Positions 7,292 through 17,800 of a stretch of DNA of 45,642 bases are shown here, in pieces. The position numbers and the translations under genes are program-made. Below the pieces are notes generated by a model that worked only from the letters and a program-made list of their open reading frames with translations, searched no databases and was not told the DNA's origin. The DNA comes from Verrucomicrobiales bacterium (lineage in GTDB: Bacteria; Verrucomicrobiota; Verrucomicrobiia; Verrucomicrobiales; DEV007): contig JAEUHI010000004.1 of NCBI GenBank assembly GCA_016795385.1, positions 1-45,642 of the forward strand. Direction: 5' to 3'. Within the stretch, counting starts at the first letter, position 1, and each line of letters opens with the position of its first letter.

Positions 7292-8493
7292 TCGAGCAGC
7301 GCGAGCGGACTCCTGCGTTCCTTCAGGGGCATGCTCACGATACGACCGCCCTGGCGATGCGATTCAAAAATCGCCAAAGTCATTTCGACGATGGCTCTCC
7401 CATCGCGATCGGAGCAGAGCGGGGCGCGGTTTTCTCCGATCGCGGCGATGAGATCGCGGCAGGGGCCGTGGTGTCCGGCGACGAGGGCCTTGATGTCGGC
7501 GATCGGCTCGGGCTGGTCGATGCCACCGCTCGTGATCGGCACCCACTTCCTTGGTTCGGCGGTGGGACGGAAAGGACTTCCTTTCCCATAATGGGCGAGC
7601 GGCTCGGCATCGGCGCGGAAATCAATGACTCCTTCGGTGCCGATGAGCTGGATCCCGAAGCCGGACTCGCGCACGCCGGCATTCGCGATGGAATCGAAGA
7701 ACACGGGAATGCCCTTTTCCGTCTCGAAGCGGGCGTGGATCGCATTTCCGGCGAGGGGGCCGATCCCTTCAGCACCCTCCTTCACATCAGCCGCCACGAC
7801 CGGTCGGCCTTCCTGCAGGACCGTCGCGGAAACGTTGCGTGCTTCGCCGGTGAAATAGCGGGTCAGATTCAGCAGGTGCGAGCCGAGCACCCAGAGATCG
7901 AGCGAGCCGCCGCGGGCGTCCTCCTTCCCCCGGGCGCGGATCTCGAGCCAGCGTCCGATCGCGCCTTCCTCGACGAGCTTGGCGATCACGGGCAGCACAG
8001 GATGGTAGCGGTTGCGATGGGCGATGGCGAGTTTGGCCCCGCTCTTTTCACAGGCGGCGACGATGGCGTCCGCTTCGACGAGGTCGCGGCAAAACGGTTT
8101 CTCCACATACAGGCCTTTCGCACCGGCTTCGATCGCGGCGAGGATCATGTCGTGGTGCTGGTCGATGTGACGCGGACAGACCGCGACGAGTTCGGGGCGC
8201 TTGGCCTCGAGCATTTCACGATAACCGGGATAGGCATCGCCGGGGGTGAGCTTGAGCCGCTCGATCGCTTTGGTGCGGCCCGTCTCCGAGGGATCGGAGA
8301 CGCCGATGATTTTCGTCTCGGGCAGGCCGGACCAGACCGTGTCGAGTCCGTGACCATACCCTCCTTTGTCCGTATCGCCGATGACACCGACGGTCCAGAT
8401 TTTGCCCTCCGCCGCACGGGCGAGGGGAGGAAGGGCGGCGGAAAGACCGGAGGCGAGGGTGCCGCGGAGGAGGTGACGACGGGAAAGGTTCAT
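7288..8493 (-). CDS. Tat-exported Gfo/Idh/MocA family oxidoreductase
   Basis: A 401-residue protein beginning MNLSRRHLLRG, a twin-arginine signal followed by a hydrophobic stretch and an Ala-rich cleavage region near residue 28, so it should fold in the cytoplasm with its cofactor and then be exported. The NAD(P)-binding region is WTVGVIGDTDKGGYG, less canonical than the usual GxGxxG. EKPF at 131-134 holds the conserved Lys of this family. AHRNRYHPV and the C-terminal sheet also fit. Such exported members are common in Verrucomicrobia and Planctomycetes and act on sugars or sugar derivatives. The start overlaps the upstream hydrolase stop by four bases. The substrate is unknown. Confidence 0.9.
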   Translation of the reverse strand: MNLSRRHLLRGTLASGLSAALPPLARAAEGKIWTVGVIGDTDKGGYGHGLDTVWSGLPETKIIGVSDPSETGRTKAIERLKLTPGDAYPGYREMLEAKRPELVAVCPRHIDQHHDMILAAIEAGAKGLYVEKPFCRDLVEADAIVAACEKSGAKLAIAHRNRYHPVLPVIAKLVEEGAIGRWLEIRARGKEDARGGSLDLWVLGSHLLNLTRYFTGEARNVSATVLQEGRPVVAADVKEGAEGIGPLAGNAIHARFETEKGIPVFFDSIANAGVRESGFGIQLIGTEGVIDFRADAEPLAHYGKGSPFRPTAEPRKWVPITSGGIDQPEPIADIKALVAGHHGPCRDLIAAIGENRAPLCSDRDGRAIVEMTLAIFESHRQGGRIVSMPLKERRSPLALLE

Positions 8494-9368
8494 GGTGGGG
8501 GCGCTTGAGGGTGGGGGAGAATCTTCTGTTGGGTGAGAAAGGCGGCGGCTTTGGTGAGGGTGTCCTCGTAGAGCGATTCCTCAAACATGAGGTAGCCGTG
8601 TTTGCCACCTTCGTTCACGTCGAGGGCACTTTTGTTTCCGGCGGCGAGCATCGCCTCGTGAAACGCCTTGGCCCCAGCGAAGGGTGTCACCGTGTCGCCG
8701 GTGCCGTGGAAGGTCAGCGTCGGCGGCAGGCCGGCACGCACGTGGTGGAGGGGGGAGAGTTCGCGCCAGCGTTCCCCGATTTTCGCTTGGCCATATCCTT
8801 CGGCGGAGGTGTCGATCACCGGGAAAAGCAGGATCATCACATCAGGTCGACAGGAGACCGCGAGGTCGTCCGTCTCTTCATTCACCGCGTCGAAGACGGC
8901 GGTGGAGGCGGCGAGATGTCCCCCGGCGGATCCGCCACTGACGACGATCTTCGCCGGATCGATTCCCAGTTCTCCCGCATGGGCGCGGACGTAGCGCACC
9001 GAGGAGCGGGCGTCCTTCACACAATCGAAGACGGTGGCGATGCCTGGCTGGTAGAGCCGGTATTGCACGCTGATGCCGACCATGCCGTGACGTCTTGCGA
9101 AGTCGGCGGCGAAGGGATACATCCGGCTCGGATCCATCCCGCCCCACCCGCCGCCATGGATGATGTGGAAACAGGGGCGGCGGTCGCCTGCCTTCCACCC
9201 TTCCGGGAGGAAAACGCGGAGCTCGAGCTCGCGATCGGCGATTTTTTTATAAACGATCACCCGATCCGGCTGCAGCGAGGGGATGCGGCTCTTGATGTAA
9301 TCGGCCCGGAGATCCGTCGGGAGGAGGAGCGCGGCGACCGCCAGGAAAACGGAGAGAGATCGAAGCAT
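8490..9368 (-). CDS. Exported alpha/beta hydrolase (esterase/lipase, HSL-like)
   Basis: A 292-residue protein with an N-terminal signal peptide (MLRSLSVFLAVAALLLPTDLRA). It has the oxyanion-hole motif HGGGW (71-75), the nucleophile elbow GGSAGG with Ser147, an acid at Asp225 (HGTGDTVTP) and His257 (GGKHGYL), so the catalytic triad is complete. This is the BD-FAE/hormone-sensitive-lipase-like type, often acting on acetylated sugars or small esters. It is the first gene of a four-gene operon joined by 4-bp overlaps. No Shine-Dalgarno sequence precedes it. The 256-bp region upstream is shared with the divergent Sel1 gene and presumably holds both promoters. Confidence 0.9.
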   Translation of the reverse strand: MLRSLSVFLAVAALLLPTDLRADYIKSRIPSLQPDRVIVYKKIADRELELRVFLPEGWKAGDRRPCFHIIHGGGWGGMDPSRMYPFAADFARRHGMVGISVQYRLYQPGIATVFDCVKDARSSVRYVRAHAGELGIDPAKIVVSGGSAGGHLAASTAVFDAVNEETDDLAVSCRPDVMILLFPVIDTSAEGYGQAKIGERWRELSPLHHVRAGLPPTLTFHGTGDTVTPFAGAKAFHEAMLAAGNKSALDVNEGGKHGYLMFEESLYEDTLTKAAAFLTQQKILPHPQAPPP

Positions 9369-9544
9369 TTCGTAAGACTGACAGCTTCTCGGCTCGCCCG
9401 CAAGCCGTCTCCGAGGCGCAAGGCGGGACCCCGGGGGACTGGCACGGTCGACTCTCAGATCTGCGAGGCTTGTGATTTTGTTGAGCGAATTCTTGCAATT
9501 TCGGCCCGTTTTTCGTAATTTCCGCGCTCGTCTCCAGTCTCGAC

Positions 9545-9558
9545 GGTAAATTTTTACC
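9545..9558. promoter_or_regulatory. Palindrome GGTAAA-TT-TTTACC upstream of Sel1 gene
   Basis: A perfect 6-bp inverted repeat with a 2-bp centre, 66 bp before the Sel1 start at 9625, followed by a short T-run. It could be an operator for a dimeric regulator or a weak hairpin. A poor promoter candidate (TTGCAA at 9493, TAATTT at 9516, 17-bp spacer) lies just upstream. Confidence 0.3.
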
Positions 9559-9624
9559 TTTTGGGTCTGGCGTCACAGCCTCCATTCTCCCGACAAACCC
9601 CCGGCGGCAGACCCGCCATCGATC

Positions 9625-11496
9625 ATGATTGTGAAAACCACCCTCGTAGCTGCCGCCTTGTCGGCAATCACCCTCGTTCAGGCCATGGGCGCTTCCGCGC
9701 TGGGCCTCAATACTGAAGAATGGAAGAAGCCGAGCGCCGAAATGGTGGCTCAGGTGGAGGCCATGGAAAAGGCCATGGCGGCCATGGCCAAGGGCGAGAC
9801 TCCCGAAGTCACCCTGCAGCAGGCGATCGACAAGATCCGCGAGCTGGCCGACAAGGGCAACGACAAGGACGCCCTCTTCGCGATGGGTTTCCTCATGCAG
9901 CAGAGCCAGCAGCAGAACGCCCTTGCCGAGGCGATGACCTACTACAAGCGCGCCGCCGACGCCGGCCAGCTCCAGGCCATGAACAACTACGGTTTCATCC
10001 TCGCCGGCTCGAGCCAGGAAGTGGAGAAAACCAAGGAAGGTCTCGATTTCATCAAGAAAGCCGCCGAAGGGGGCTTGAATGCCGCCCGCCGCAACATGGC
10101 CGCCATTTACCTGAACGGTCTCGGTGGTGAAGAGCGCAATCCCGATGGTGCCGTCGAGCTGCTCGAGAAGGCCGCCAACGAAGGCGACGGGCAAGCCCAG
10201 TTCGAGCTGGCCCAGTTCTATCTGGAACTCGGCGGCCCCGAAAAGGTCGACGATGACAAGGCCTGGGATTGGCTGAACAAAGCCGCCGACAGCGGCAACC
10301 CGAACGCCCTCGCCACCCTCGGCTCCGTTCTCTTCGATGGCAAAACCTTCGGCGCCCGCAAGATCGAAGCCGATCCGAAGGCCGCGGTCGAGAAATTCAG
10401 CAAACTCGCCGAGCAGAATGTGCCGGCCGGTCTCCGCACCATGGCGGAACTGCACGCCTCCGGCCAAGCCGGCGTGGAGAAGGATTTCCCCAAGGCGCTG
10501 GAATACTTCAGCCGCGCCGCCCAAGGCAACGACGCCGCCGCCCAAGTGGTGCTCGCGGGCTACTACGATCAGGGTGTGGACCTCGATCCCGCCGACCAGA
10601 AGATCGACGTGGCTCCGAATGCCGCCGCCGCGCTCGAGCTCTACCGCCTCGCCGCCCGTAACAACGTGCCGCTCGCTCTCTACAACGTGGGCATCTTTTA
10701 TGAAGAAGGCCGTGCCGTCGATCAGGATGCGACGAAAGCCTTCGCCCACTTCCTCCAGGCCGCCGGTGGTGGCTTCGCGCCCGCCATGCAGAAGGCCGGC
10801 GTCTATTACCTGAACGGAGCCGGCACCCTGCGCGATCCGATCGCTGCCGCCGGTTGGTTCAACCGGGCCGCCGCCATGGGCCTGCCCGAGGGTCTCCTCA
10901 GCCTCGGCGTCATGGCCGAGTCCGGCATGGTCGCCGTCGCCGCCGAGAGCACGCCCGCCAAGGCTGCTTCGGAGGCCTACCAGCAAATCGTGAACGCGCC
11001 CCAAGTGGCCGATCAGACCCGCTTTGAAGCCCTTCTCCGCCTCGGCGGCATTTACTTCCGCGGCGCCCTCGTGGCGGCCGGCGAAGCGCCCGCCCCCGAT
11101 TACGAGAATGCCTACAAGCAATTCAAGCAAGCGACCGAACTGGCCCCCGGCAACGAGCTCGCGGCGAATCTCCTCAAGGAAGCGGCTGCCAAGCTGACTC
11201 CCGAACAGATCAAGAAGGTCGACGCCGCCGTGGCCGAGGCCGCCGCCGCCCGCAAGGCCGCTCTTGAAACGGCTGCTCCCGCCGCCCAGCAAGGTGGACA
11301 AAAAGGTGCCGCTCCGGCCGCACCGCGGGCCGAGCCCACCGGTCAGCGCACCGCTCCCTCCGCCGCTCCCGCGACGGCTTCCAGCGAAGCGGCGGCTCCC
11401 GCCGCCATGCCGGCCGCCGCAGCGCCTGCCGCCGCCCCGGCCGCGGGTGGTGAGGAGAAGAAGCCCGGCTTCCGTCTGCCCTTGTTCAACCGCTGA
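9625..11496 (+). CDS. Secreted Sel1-repeat (SLR/TPR-like) protein
   Basis: A 623-residue protein with a signal peptide (about residues 1-24) and a long run of Sel1-like helical repeats. Typical units are ALAEAMTYYKRAADAGQLQAMNNYGFIL and AVELLEKAANEGDGQAQFELAQFYLE, at intervals of about 36-40 residues up to roughly residue 500. A charged segment (LTPEQIKKVDAAVAEAAAARK) follows, then an Ala/Pro-rich low-complexity tail ending PGFRLPLFNR. It is probably a periplasmic or envelope scaffold for protein contacts. The end is marked by a strong terminator 37 bp downstream, so it is a separate unit from the giant gene. A second Sel1 protein is encoded at 27477-28931. Confidence 0.9.
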   Translation: MIVKTTLVAAALSAITLVQAMGASALGLNTEEWKKPSAEMVAQVEAMEKAMAAMAKGETPEVTLQQAIDKIRELADKGNDKDALFAMGFLMQQSQQQNALAEAMTYYKRAADAGQLQAMNNYGFILAGSSQEVEKTKEGLDFIKKAAEGGLNAARRNMAAIYLNGLGGEERNPDGAVELLEKAANEGDGQAQFELAQFYLELGGPEKVDDDKAWDWLNKAADSGNPNALATLGSVLFDGKTFGARKIEADPKAAVEKFSKLAEQNVPAGLRTMAELHASGQAGVEKDFPKALEYFSRAAQGNDAAAQVVLAGYYDQGVDLDPADQKIDVAPNAAAALELYRLAARNNVPLALYNVGIFYEEGRAVDQDATKAFAHFLQAAGGGFAPAMQKAGVYYLNGAGTLRDPIAAAGWFNRAAAMGLPEGLLSLGVMAESGMVAVAAESTPAKAASEAYQQIVNAPQVADQTRFEALLRLGGIYFRGALVAAGEAPAPDYENAYKQFKQATELAPGNELAANLLKEAAAKLTPEQIKKVDAAVAEAAAARKAALETAAPAAQQGGQKGAAPAAPRAEPTGQRTAPSAAPATASSEAAAPAAMPAAAAPAAAPAAGGEEKKPGFRLPLFNR

Positions 11497-11532
11497 TCGG
11501 TTTCGTTCCAATCGGGATTGGTTCCCGAGCGC

Positions 11533-11561
11533 AAAGGCCATCGAGCTTCGATGGCCTTTTT
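11533..11561 (+). terminator. Rho-independent terminator of Sel1 gene
   Basis: A perfect 12-bp stem, AAAGGCCATCGA (11533-11544) paired with TCGATGGCCTTT (11548-11559), with loop GCT and a T-run that includes the end of the stem. Confidence 0.9.
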
Positions 11562-11632
11562 GCGTTCATTCCCGGCGCTGCGGGCTTTTTTTCGGAAAAG
11601 TTTCGAATTTGGCACCAAATGCTGATTTTTTG

Positions 11633-11663
11633 TTGACCCTCTTCCCGCTTTTTGGCTAGTAAT
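11633..11663 (+). promoter_or_regulatory. Candidate sigma-70-type promoter of giant gene
   Basis: TTGACC (11633-11638) is followed after 18 bp by TAGTAAT (11657-11663). The -35 box is good and the -10 box is imperfect. The arrangement resembles that at 30572-30601. Confidence 0.4.
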
Positions 11664-11809
11664 CCGTGAGGCCAAACGAATTATGGCGTCGCTCCATGCC
11701 CTTTCCGGGTTGGTTGCGTTTCGCCCTAAGACGGGCCTACCCCCAAAAACCCTCCCTCCTCAACGCAGATTCCCCTCCCCCGGGGGAAGCTGCATCCCTG
11801 CATTATCGT

Positions 11810-14800
11810 ATGTCCGCGTATACTCGTTTCCTCCGCGCCCTCCGCAGCCGGATCTTGACCGCGATGGCCTTGATCCTGATCGCCCTCTCTTCGGGACCTG
11901 CATCGGCTACCTTGTTTTACTGGGATGTTGACGGCAGTGATTCCGGAAACACCACAGGCGGCGCCAATCTCGGTGGAACCGGAACGTGGGATGCCTTGGC
12001 CTCCAACTGGTGGGACGGCTTGAACCCGCTCAACTCGTGGCTGAACAGCCCGGATGATTCCGCGGTCTTCACCTATGCCTATCCCGCGCTGGGGATTCCC
12101 TCGAATTTCGGTGTGACCGTCGCAGGGGGCGGGGTCACCACCGGCGGCATTTCGTTTCTTCGCAGCGGTTACACGCTCAGTGGGGGAGCCATCACCTTGG
12201 CTGGTAGTGCGCCGACGCTCCACGCGACCTTGGGCGACTCGGCCACGATCAGCAGCAACCTTCTCGGGACGGCGGGTCTCACGAAGACGGGCGGGGGATC
12301 GATCCGCTTGAGTGGCACCAATACCTACACCGGCACGACCACGATCGCGAACGGCACCTTGATCATCACCAACGGGAACCAACTCGGCACGGATCCTTCC
12401 GCCGTTGTTGTCACGGGATTCAATCCGGTGCCCACATCGACGAACGTCCGGGGTTTTGGCGGCGGTGCTCTCCTTTTGGATGGCACGAGCAGTGGTTTCA
12501 CCTTTTCCCGGAATCTCTCGCTGCAAGGAACTGGTCCGATCGCCGACCGGAGTGCCGCCCTCATCAGTGTGGGGAACAACACGGTATCCGGCGCGATCTC
12601 CATGGGAGTGCCGGCGTTTGGATCCGGGGTCAATACGCGGATGACCGCTGCCAACGGAACGTTGAACCTCAGCGGCAGCCTTGATGTCGATACCACGATC
12701 GCGATCGGCACGACGGGAACGACGATCAACACTCTGGGGGGCACGAACCAGGCCGGGGTCTCGACCTACAACCTGACCGGCGCATTGACCGGCGATGGCA
12801 CCCTCGAGAAATCGGGAGTCGGTACCTTGCTGCTGAATCCTTCGAATACCTCGGGCTTCACCGGTGCGGTCCGCGTCAGCTCGAGCGCGACCGGCCAGCA
12901 GAGCACCGTCCGGATCACCACTCCGGGGGTTTTGGGTACTCGCACTGCTTCAGGTACGAGCAGCGTGCTCGATCTGAACGTGGGGATCCTCGAGGTCCGT
13001 ATGGACACTCCTTCGGTCCAGGCGGGCGGGGGCAATGCGAATGTCTACATCCGCGGCAACGGCAGCACGATTTTTGCGGACCACGCTGCCGGAAGCAGTG
13101 TGATCAATGGAATCCTGAACCTCGGGATCCTGACCCATGAGGATGGGGCGGGGGTTACCTTCAGCAGCCGGAACGGCTATGGCATGGCCTTCACCACGGC
13201 TCCGGTCAATGGAGCGGATGGCGACAGCACCTTCACCAACAGTCTTGGAGGGACGCTCTCCTTCACCGGGAATTTCTGGAGCAATGCCAACACCGCCGCG
13301 GTCCGCACCATGAATATCGGCGGCAATGGCAACACCGTCATCAACGGGGGGATCATTGCTTCGGGCGGGGCTTCGTTCGACCATGTCCTGACCAAGACGG
13401 GTTCGGGGTCACTCACCATTACCGGCACCAACTCCACCCTGGATGGAGCCGTCAACATTCAGGGCGGTGCCGTTCGTATTACGGATTTCCGGTCACTGAC
13501 GAACAACACGTCGGCGATCAACATTGGCACGGGCACCACCGCAGGTGCCCTCATCATAGGCACGTCCACCGCCCCAAACGCCGCCGGTCTCACCACCAGC
13601 AAGGTCATTAATTTGGCGGGCACTACCGGCGCGGCGAGCATTCTTGCAAATCAGGCGGGTACCGATCCGGTGGTTCTGAACGCCAACTTCACTGCTACGG
13701 GGGTGAACCTGAAAACGTTGAATCTGGGAGGAACGAGTTCGGTCGACAACGTGATCAACGGCAGCATCGTCAACAATGCAAGCGGGCAGACGCAGACGTC
13801 GGCAAACTATTCCACCGGGGCCACCACGATCACGCTCGCGTCTGTTTTGGGCATCCAGGTGGGTGATGTGATTTCGGGGACTGGCATTCAAGGTGGCACC
13901 ACGATCACCGCTATCAACACCGGCACCCGCGTGGTCACCTTGAGCTTGCCGACGACGGCGGGAATCACTGCGACGGCGACGATTACAACGCCGAATGTCC
14001 AGAATGCAACCGCACTTGCCAAAGTTGGCTCCGGCGTCTGGGTGCTCGGCGGTACCAACACCTTTACCGGAGTTTCCACGATCTCGAATGGCACTCTGAA
14101 ACTGAGAGCCAACGCCGCTACCTCGACCATCATCGACAATGCTTCGGGGGTCACCTTTGCCCAGATCAACCAATATGCGGGCGGAACTTTGGAATTCGTC
14201 GGCCAGCCTGCCGTCAATAACGTCGAAACGATGGCGGCCCTGACGCCGACCGATGGTGCCAACACGTTGAAACTCAGCCCCGGTGTGGGCGGAACGGCCT
14301 CTATGGTGTTCAGCTCGGTGGGTACGATTGGAGATGGAGCCACGGTCAACATCATGGGATCGGATGGTGTCACCAACACGGTGACGTTGACCGGGCAGAC
14401 CGGTTTGAACGCCTCTCCCCGCCTTTTCTTCGGAGGAAGTGACTTTGCTTTTGGAGGCGCTGGTGGAGTGATGCGCGCTCCCGTTTACGGAACGGATTCG
14501 GGTTTCGTCAATGCTCCCACGGGCGGGGCCTTGCCCGCAGGTCAGGACAGCTTCTCCATCAACGGCGCTATCACGGCGCAGGGCTCCCAGACTGTCGATA
14601 CCCTCAAGTTCAACGGCGCGCAGACCCTCACGCTTGCTTCCGGGGCGACGCTTACGATTCGCACCGGTGCAGCGAACACGGACGGAGCGATCTTGGCCAC
14701 CGGCGGATCCTCGATGATTACAGGAGGAACGGGACTCTCCACAGGTGGTAGTGGCTCGCTTACTTTCTACGTCAACGGAGAGGCCAATTCTCTGACGATT

Positions 14801-17800
14801 GATACCGTTCTTACCGCGGGAACCACGGGAGGGATCACCAAAAGCGGGACTGGTACATTGATCCTGACCAAGGATAACTTGCAGACCGGTACGATCACGC
14901 TGAACGAGGGGAAAATCCAACTGTCCGGTAGCGGGGATCTCGGAGCTGGTGCCTCCTTGACGATGCGGCAGGGAACTACCTTGGATCTCAACGGGATTTC
15001 GCCGACGAGTAGCACCAATACCTTCACGAACAACGGCACGGTCACGAGCGCGGCTCCTGCCACATTCACGGTCGGTGGCGCCAATGGCACAGGGACTTCG
15101 CTGGGGATTGTCAGCGGTGCCGTGAGCCTCACCAAAGTGGGCACCGGAAACCAGAGCTGGCTCGGCGACAGCACCTACACCGGGGTGACCACGATCGGCA
15201 GCACTGGGCTTGTTACCGTCAATACCTTGGCCGACGGCGGACTTGCCAGCGGTATCGGGGCGTCGAGTAATGCTGCCAGCAACCTTGTTTTCAACGGCTC
15301 GACGGGTGGGTTGGTTTACCAAGGAGCCATTGTTGACGGAAACCTGACCCTCGGCTCGCGCTCCGCCTCCACCAACCGCCTCTTCACCCTTGCCGGCACG
15401 GGAGCGACGATTTCCAACACGGCGACGAACAACAACGCCCTCGTTTGGAGCAACACCGGGGCCATCGCCCATGGCATCGTCGGTCCGCAGAACCTGATTC
15501 TCACCGGCACCTCCACGGCTGACAACACCTTCAATCCGCAGCTGACCGACAGCGGTACGGGTGGCGACATCACCAGCCTTAGCAAAACGGGCGCCGGCCA
15601 GTGGAATCTCGGCAATCCCAACAACACCTACACAGGCACCACTTCGGTCTCCAACGGCGTCCTCGCCTTGAACGAGAATGGAGCGCTGCCGGCCAGCAGC
15701 CCCCTCGCTCTGGGAACCACGACGACCGCGGGGATCCTCCAGATGAGCGGCAACTTTACCCGCAGCATCGCCGCCGCGGCGACTCCGGGCTCGGGAACGG
15801 TGACCTGGACCGGCACCACCGGCGGCGGTGGTTTTGCCTCACATGAATCCGCCTTGACCGTCACCCTGAACAACGACGCCGTCACCCCGATCATCTGGGG
15901 AGCCGGTGGTTTTGTGGGCACGGGTGGTGCTCAATCCCTTTTCCTCAACTCGGCCACCTCTTTGGCGGAAGTGAACTTCACCAACGCCATCGACCTGAAT
16001 AGTGCAGTGCGGACCGTCAACGTGGGCGACAATGCCACGACCGGCACGGATTTTGCCACGATGAGCGGCGTGCTGAGCGGCACCGGTCTGAGCGGACTCC
16101 GCAAGGAGGGCGGGGGAATCCTGCGCTTGACCGGTGCAAATACCTACACGGGTGAGACGACAATTATTCAAGGAACCCTCACGGTGCAGTCCCTCGGAAA
16201 CAGCAGTGCTCCCGGTCTCGCCACCAGCGTCGGGACCAGCACCGACGCGAACCTCGCCACCCATGGCATTGTCCTTGGCCGGACTGGAAACAACGCTGGT
16301 CTCCTCCAATACGTGGGGGCGGGCGAAACGAGCGACCGGTTCATCCAACTCGGCGTGGACGGTGGAACGGGTAGTTCCCAGATTCACGCGGACGGATCGG
16401 GTGCGTTGATCCTCACCAATGTCAATAACACGGCCAATACCGCCGCGAAAACGTTGTTTCTCCGCGGGTCGAATACCGCTGGTAACATGATTACAAGCGC
16501 TCTTGCGGACAACACCGGTGCCCTCAGCGTCACCGTTGACGGTGGAGCCACCTGGATCCTCACGGGCGCCAACACCTACACCGGCACGACCTTGGTCAGT
16601 GCTGGTGCCTTGGGGATCGCGTCCAGCACACTTGGCAGCGGTGCAGGCAATCTCGATCTCAACAACGGCACGGTTTTTGCCTATGGCGCGGATCGTACTG
16701 TCTCGAACCCGGTGCGTTTGGCCAACAACGCGACGACGGCGGTGTCGGGCGACTACAGCCTGGCTTTCACGCAGCCTCTGCAATTGTTGAATGCCGCCAA
16801 CAACACGGGCTTGAACAACAATATTGTCAGTGGAAAGACCCTGACCCTTGCCGGTGCCACCGCCAATTCCCTGCCGAACAACGCCAACCGGACGTGGACG
16901 ATCGATGGGTCCGGCACCACCATCATCGCGGGAGACATCACCACGACGCAGACGGCGGCGGGTGGACTGAACCTGACCAAAACGGGTAACGGAGTGCTCG
17001 TTCTTGGGGGAACGGGTGGGGGAGCCAACAATTTCAACCGGAACAATGCGGCCATCGATCTCGATCGCGGGACGATCCGGCTCGGTGCCAGTGAGGTGAT
17101 CGGTGACGGTGTCGACACCCAGGCCGTTCCAGTGGCCTACGGGGGGCTGACCATCAGCCCGGAAGCGGTGACGGGGGACACAGCCACGTTCGACTTGAAT
17201 GGTCAGACGGAAACCGTCAACGCCCTCACTGCCACAAGCAACGGCACCCTCGTCCTCGACAACACCTCGAGCAGTCCGGCGACCTTCCGTTTCGGCGCGA
17301 ACAACTCGACCGTGAACTTCGGATCGGGCACCGGCAGCTATTCCATCCAGAATTCGGGCACGGGTGCCCTGAGCCTCGTGAAACTCGGCAACACCTCCAC
17401 GACCTTCAACTCCGGCATCCTTCTCAATCACGCCGGGATCACCGCGAGCGAAGGCGGCGGTTCCTTCACGATCGCCGCTCCGGTCAATGCGACGAGCGGA
17501 TTGCGGGCCATCGGTAGTTCCACCCTCGCCTTGACCGGAGGCATCACCAACCCCGGACTGATCACCAGCATCGAAGTGGGCGGGGGATCGATCCTCAGCC
17601 TTCTGGATGGCGCGGGCTCCGCGATCAGCAATCTCACGAACCTCAACCTCGGAGCCGGGTCCGGCACCGCGACGCTGAACCTCAACATCGGCGATTCGGC
17701 GACGGATACACTCACCCTCCTCACCGGAGGCACCTTGAATCTCGCCAATTCGGTGACCTTCAATCTCACGGACACCGGTCTGAGCCCCCTGACGACCTAC

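Larger units (their letters stand above)
11497..11809 (+). other. Intergenic region: terminator, candidate promoter and leader of giant gene
   Basis: This stretch of 313 bp holds the Sel1 terminator (11533-11561), a T-rich segment with a promoter candidate (11633-11663) and about 145 bp of leader before the chosen start. The frame is open through the leader from a GTG at 11666, but the encoded residues look unlike a signal peptide. No further gene is seen. Confidence 0.6.

Noticed and set aside
9247..11541. Minus-strand open frame of 764 codons opposite the Sel1 gene
   Set aside because: Gly-rich shadow of the Ala/Pro/Glu-rich plus-strand gene; it crosses the terminator and another gene's start.
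11610..11623. Sigma-54-like sequence TGGCAC...TGCT upstream of the giant PEP-CTERM gene
   Set aside because: The distance from GG to GC is 10 bp, whereas sigma-54 promoters need 12. The sigma-70-type candidate beside it fits better.
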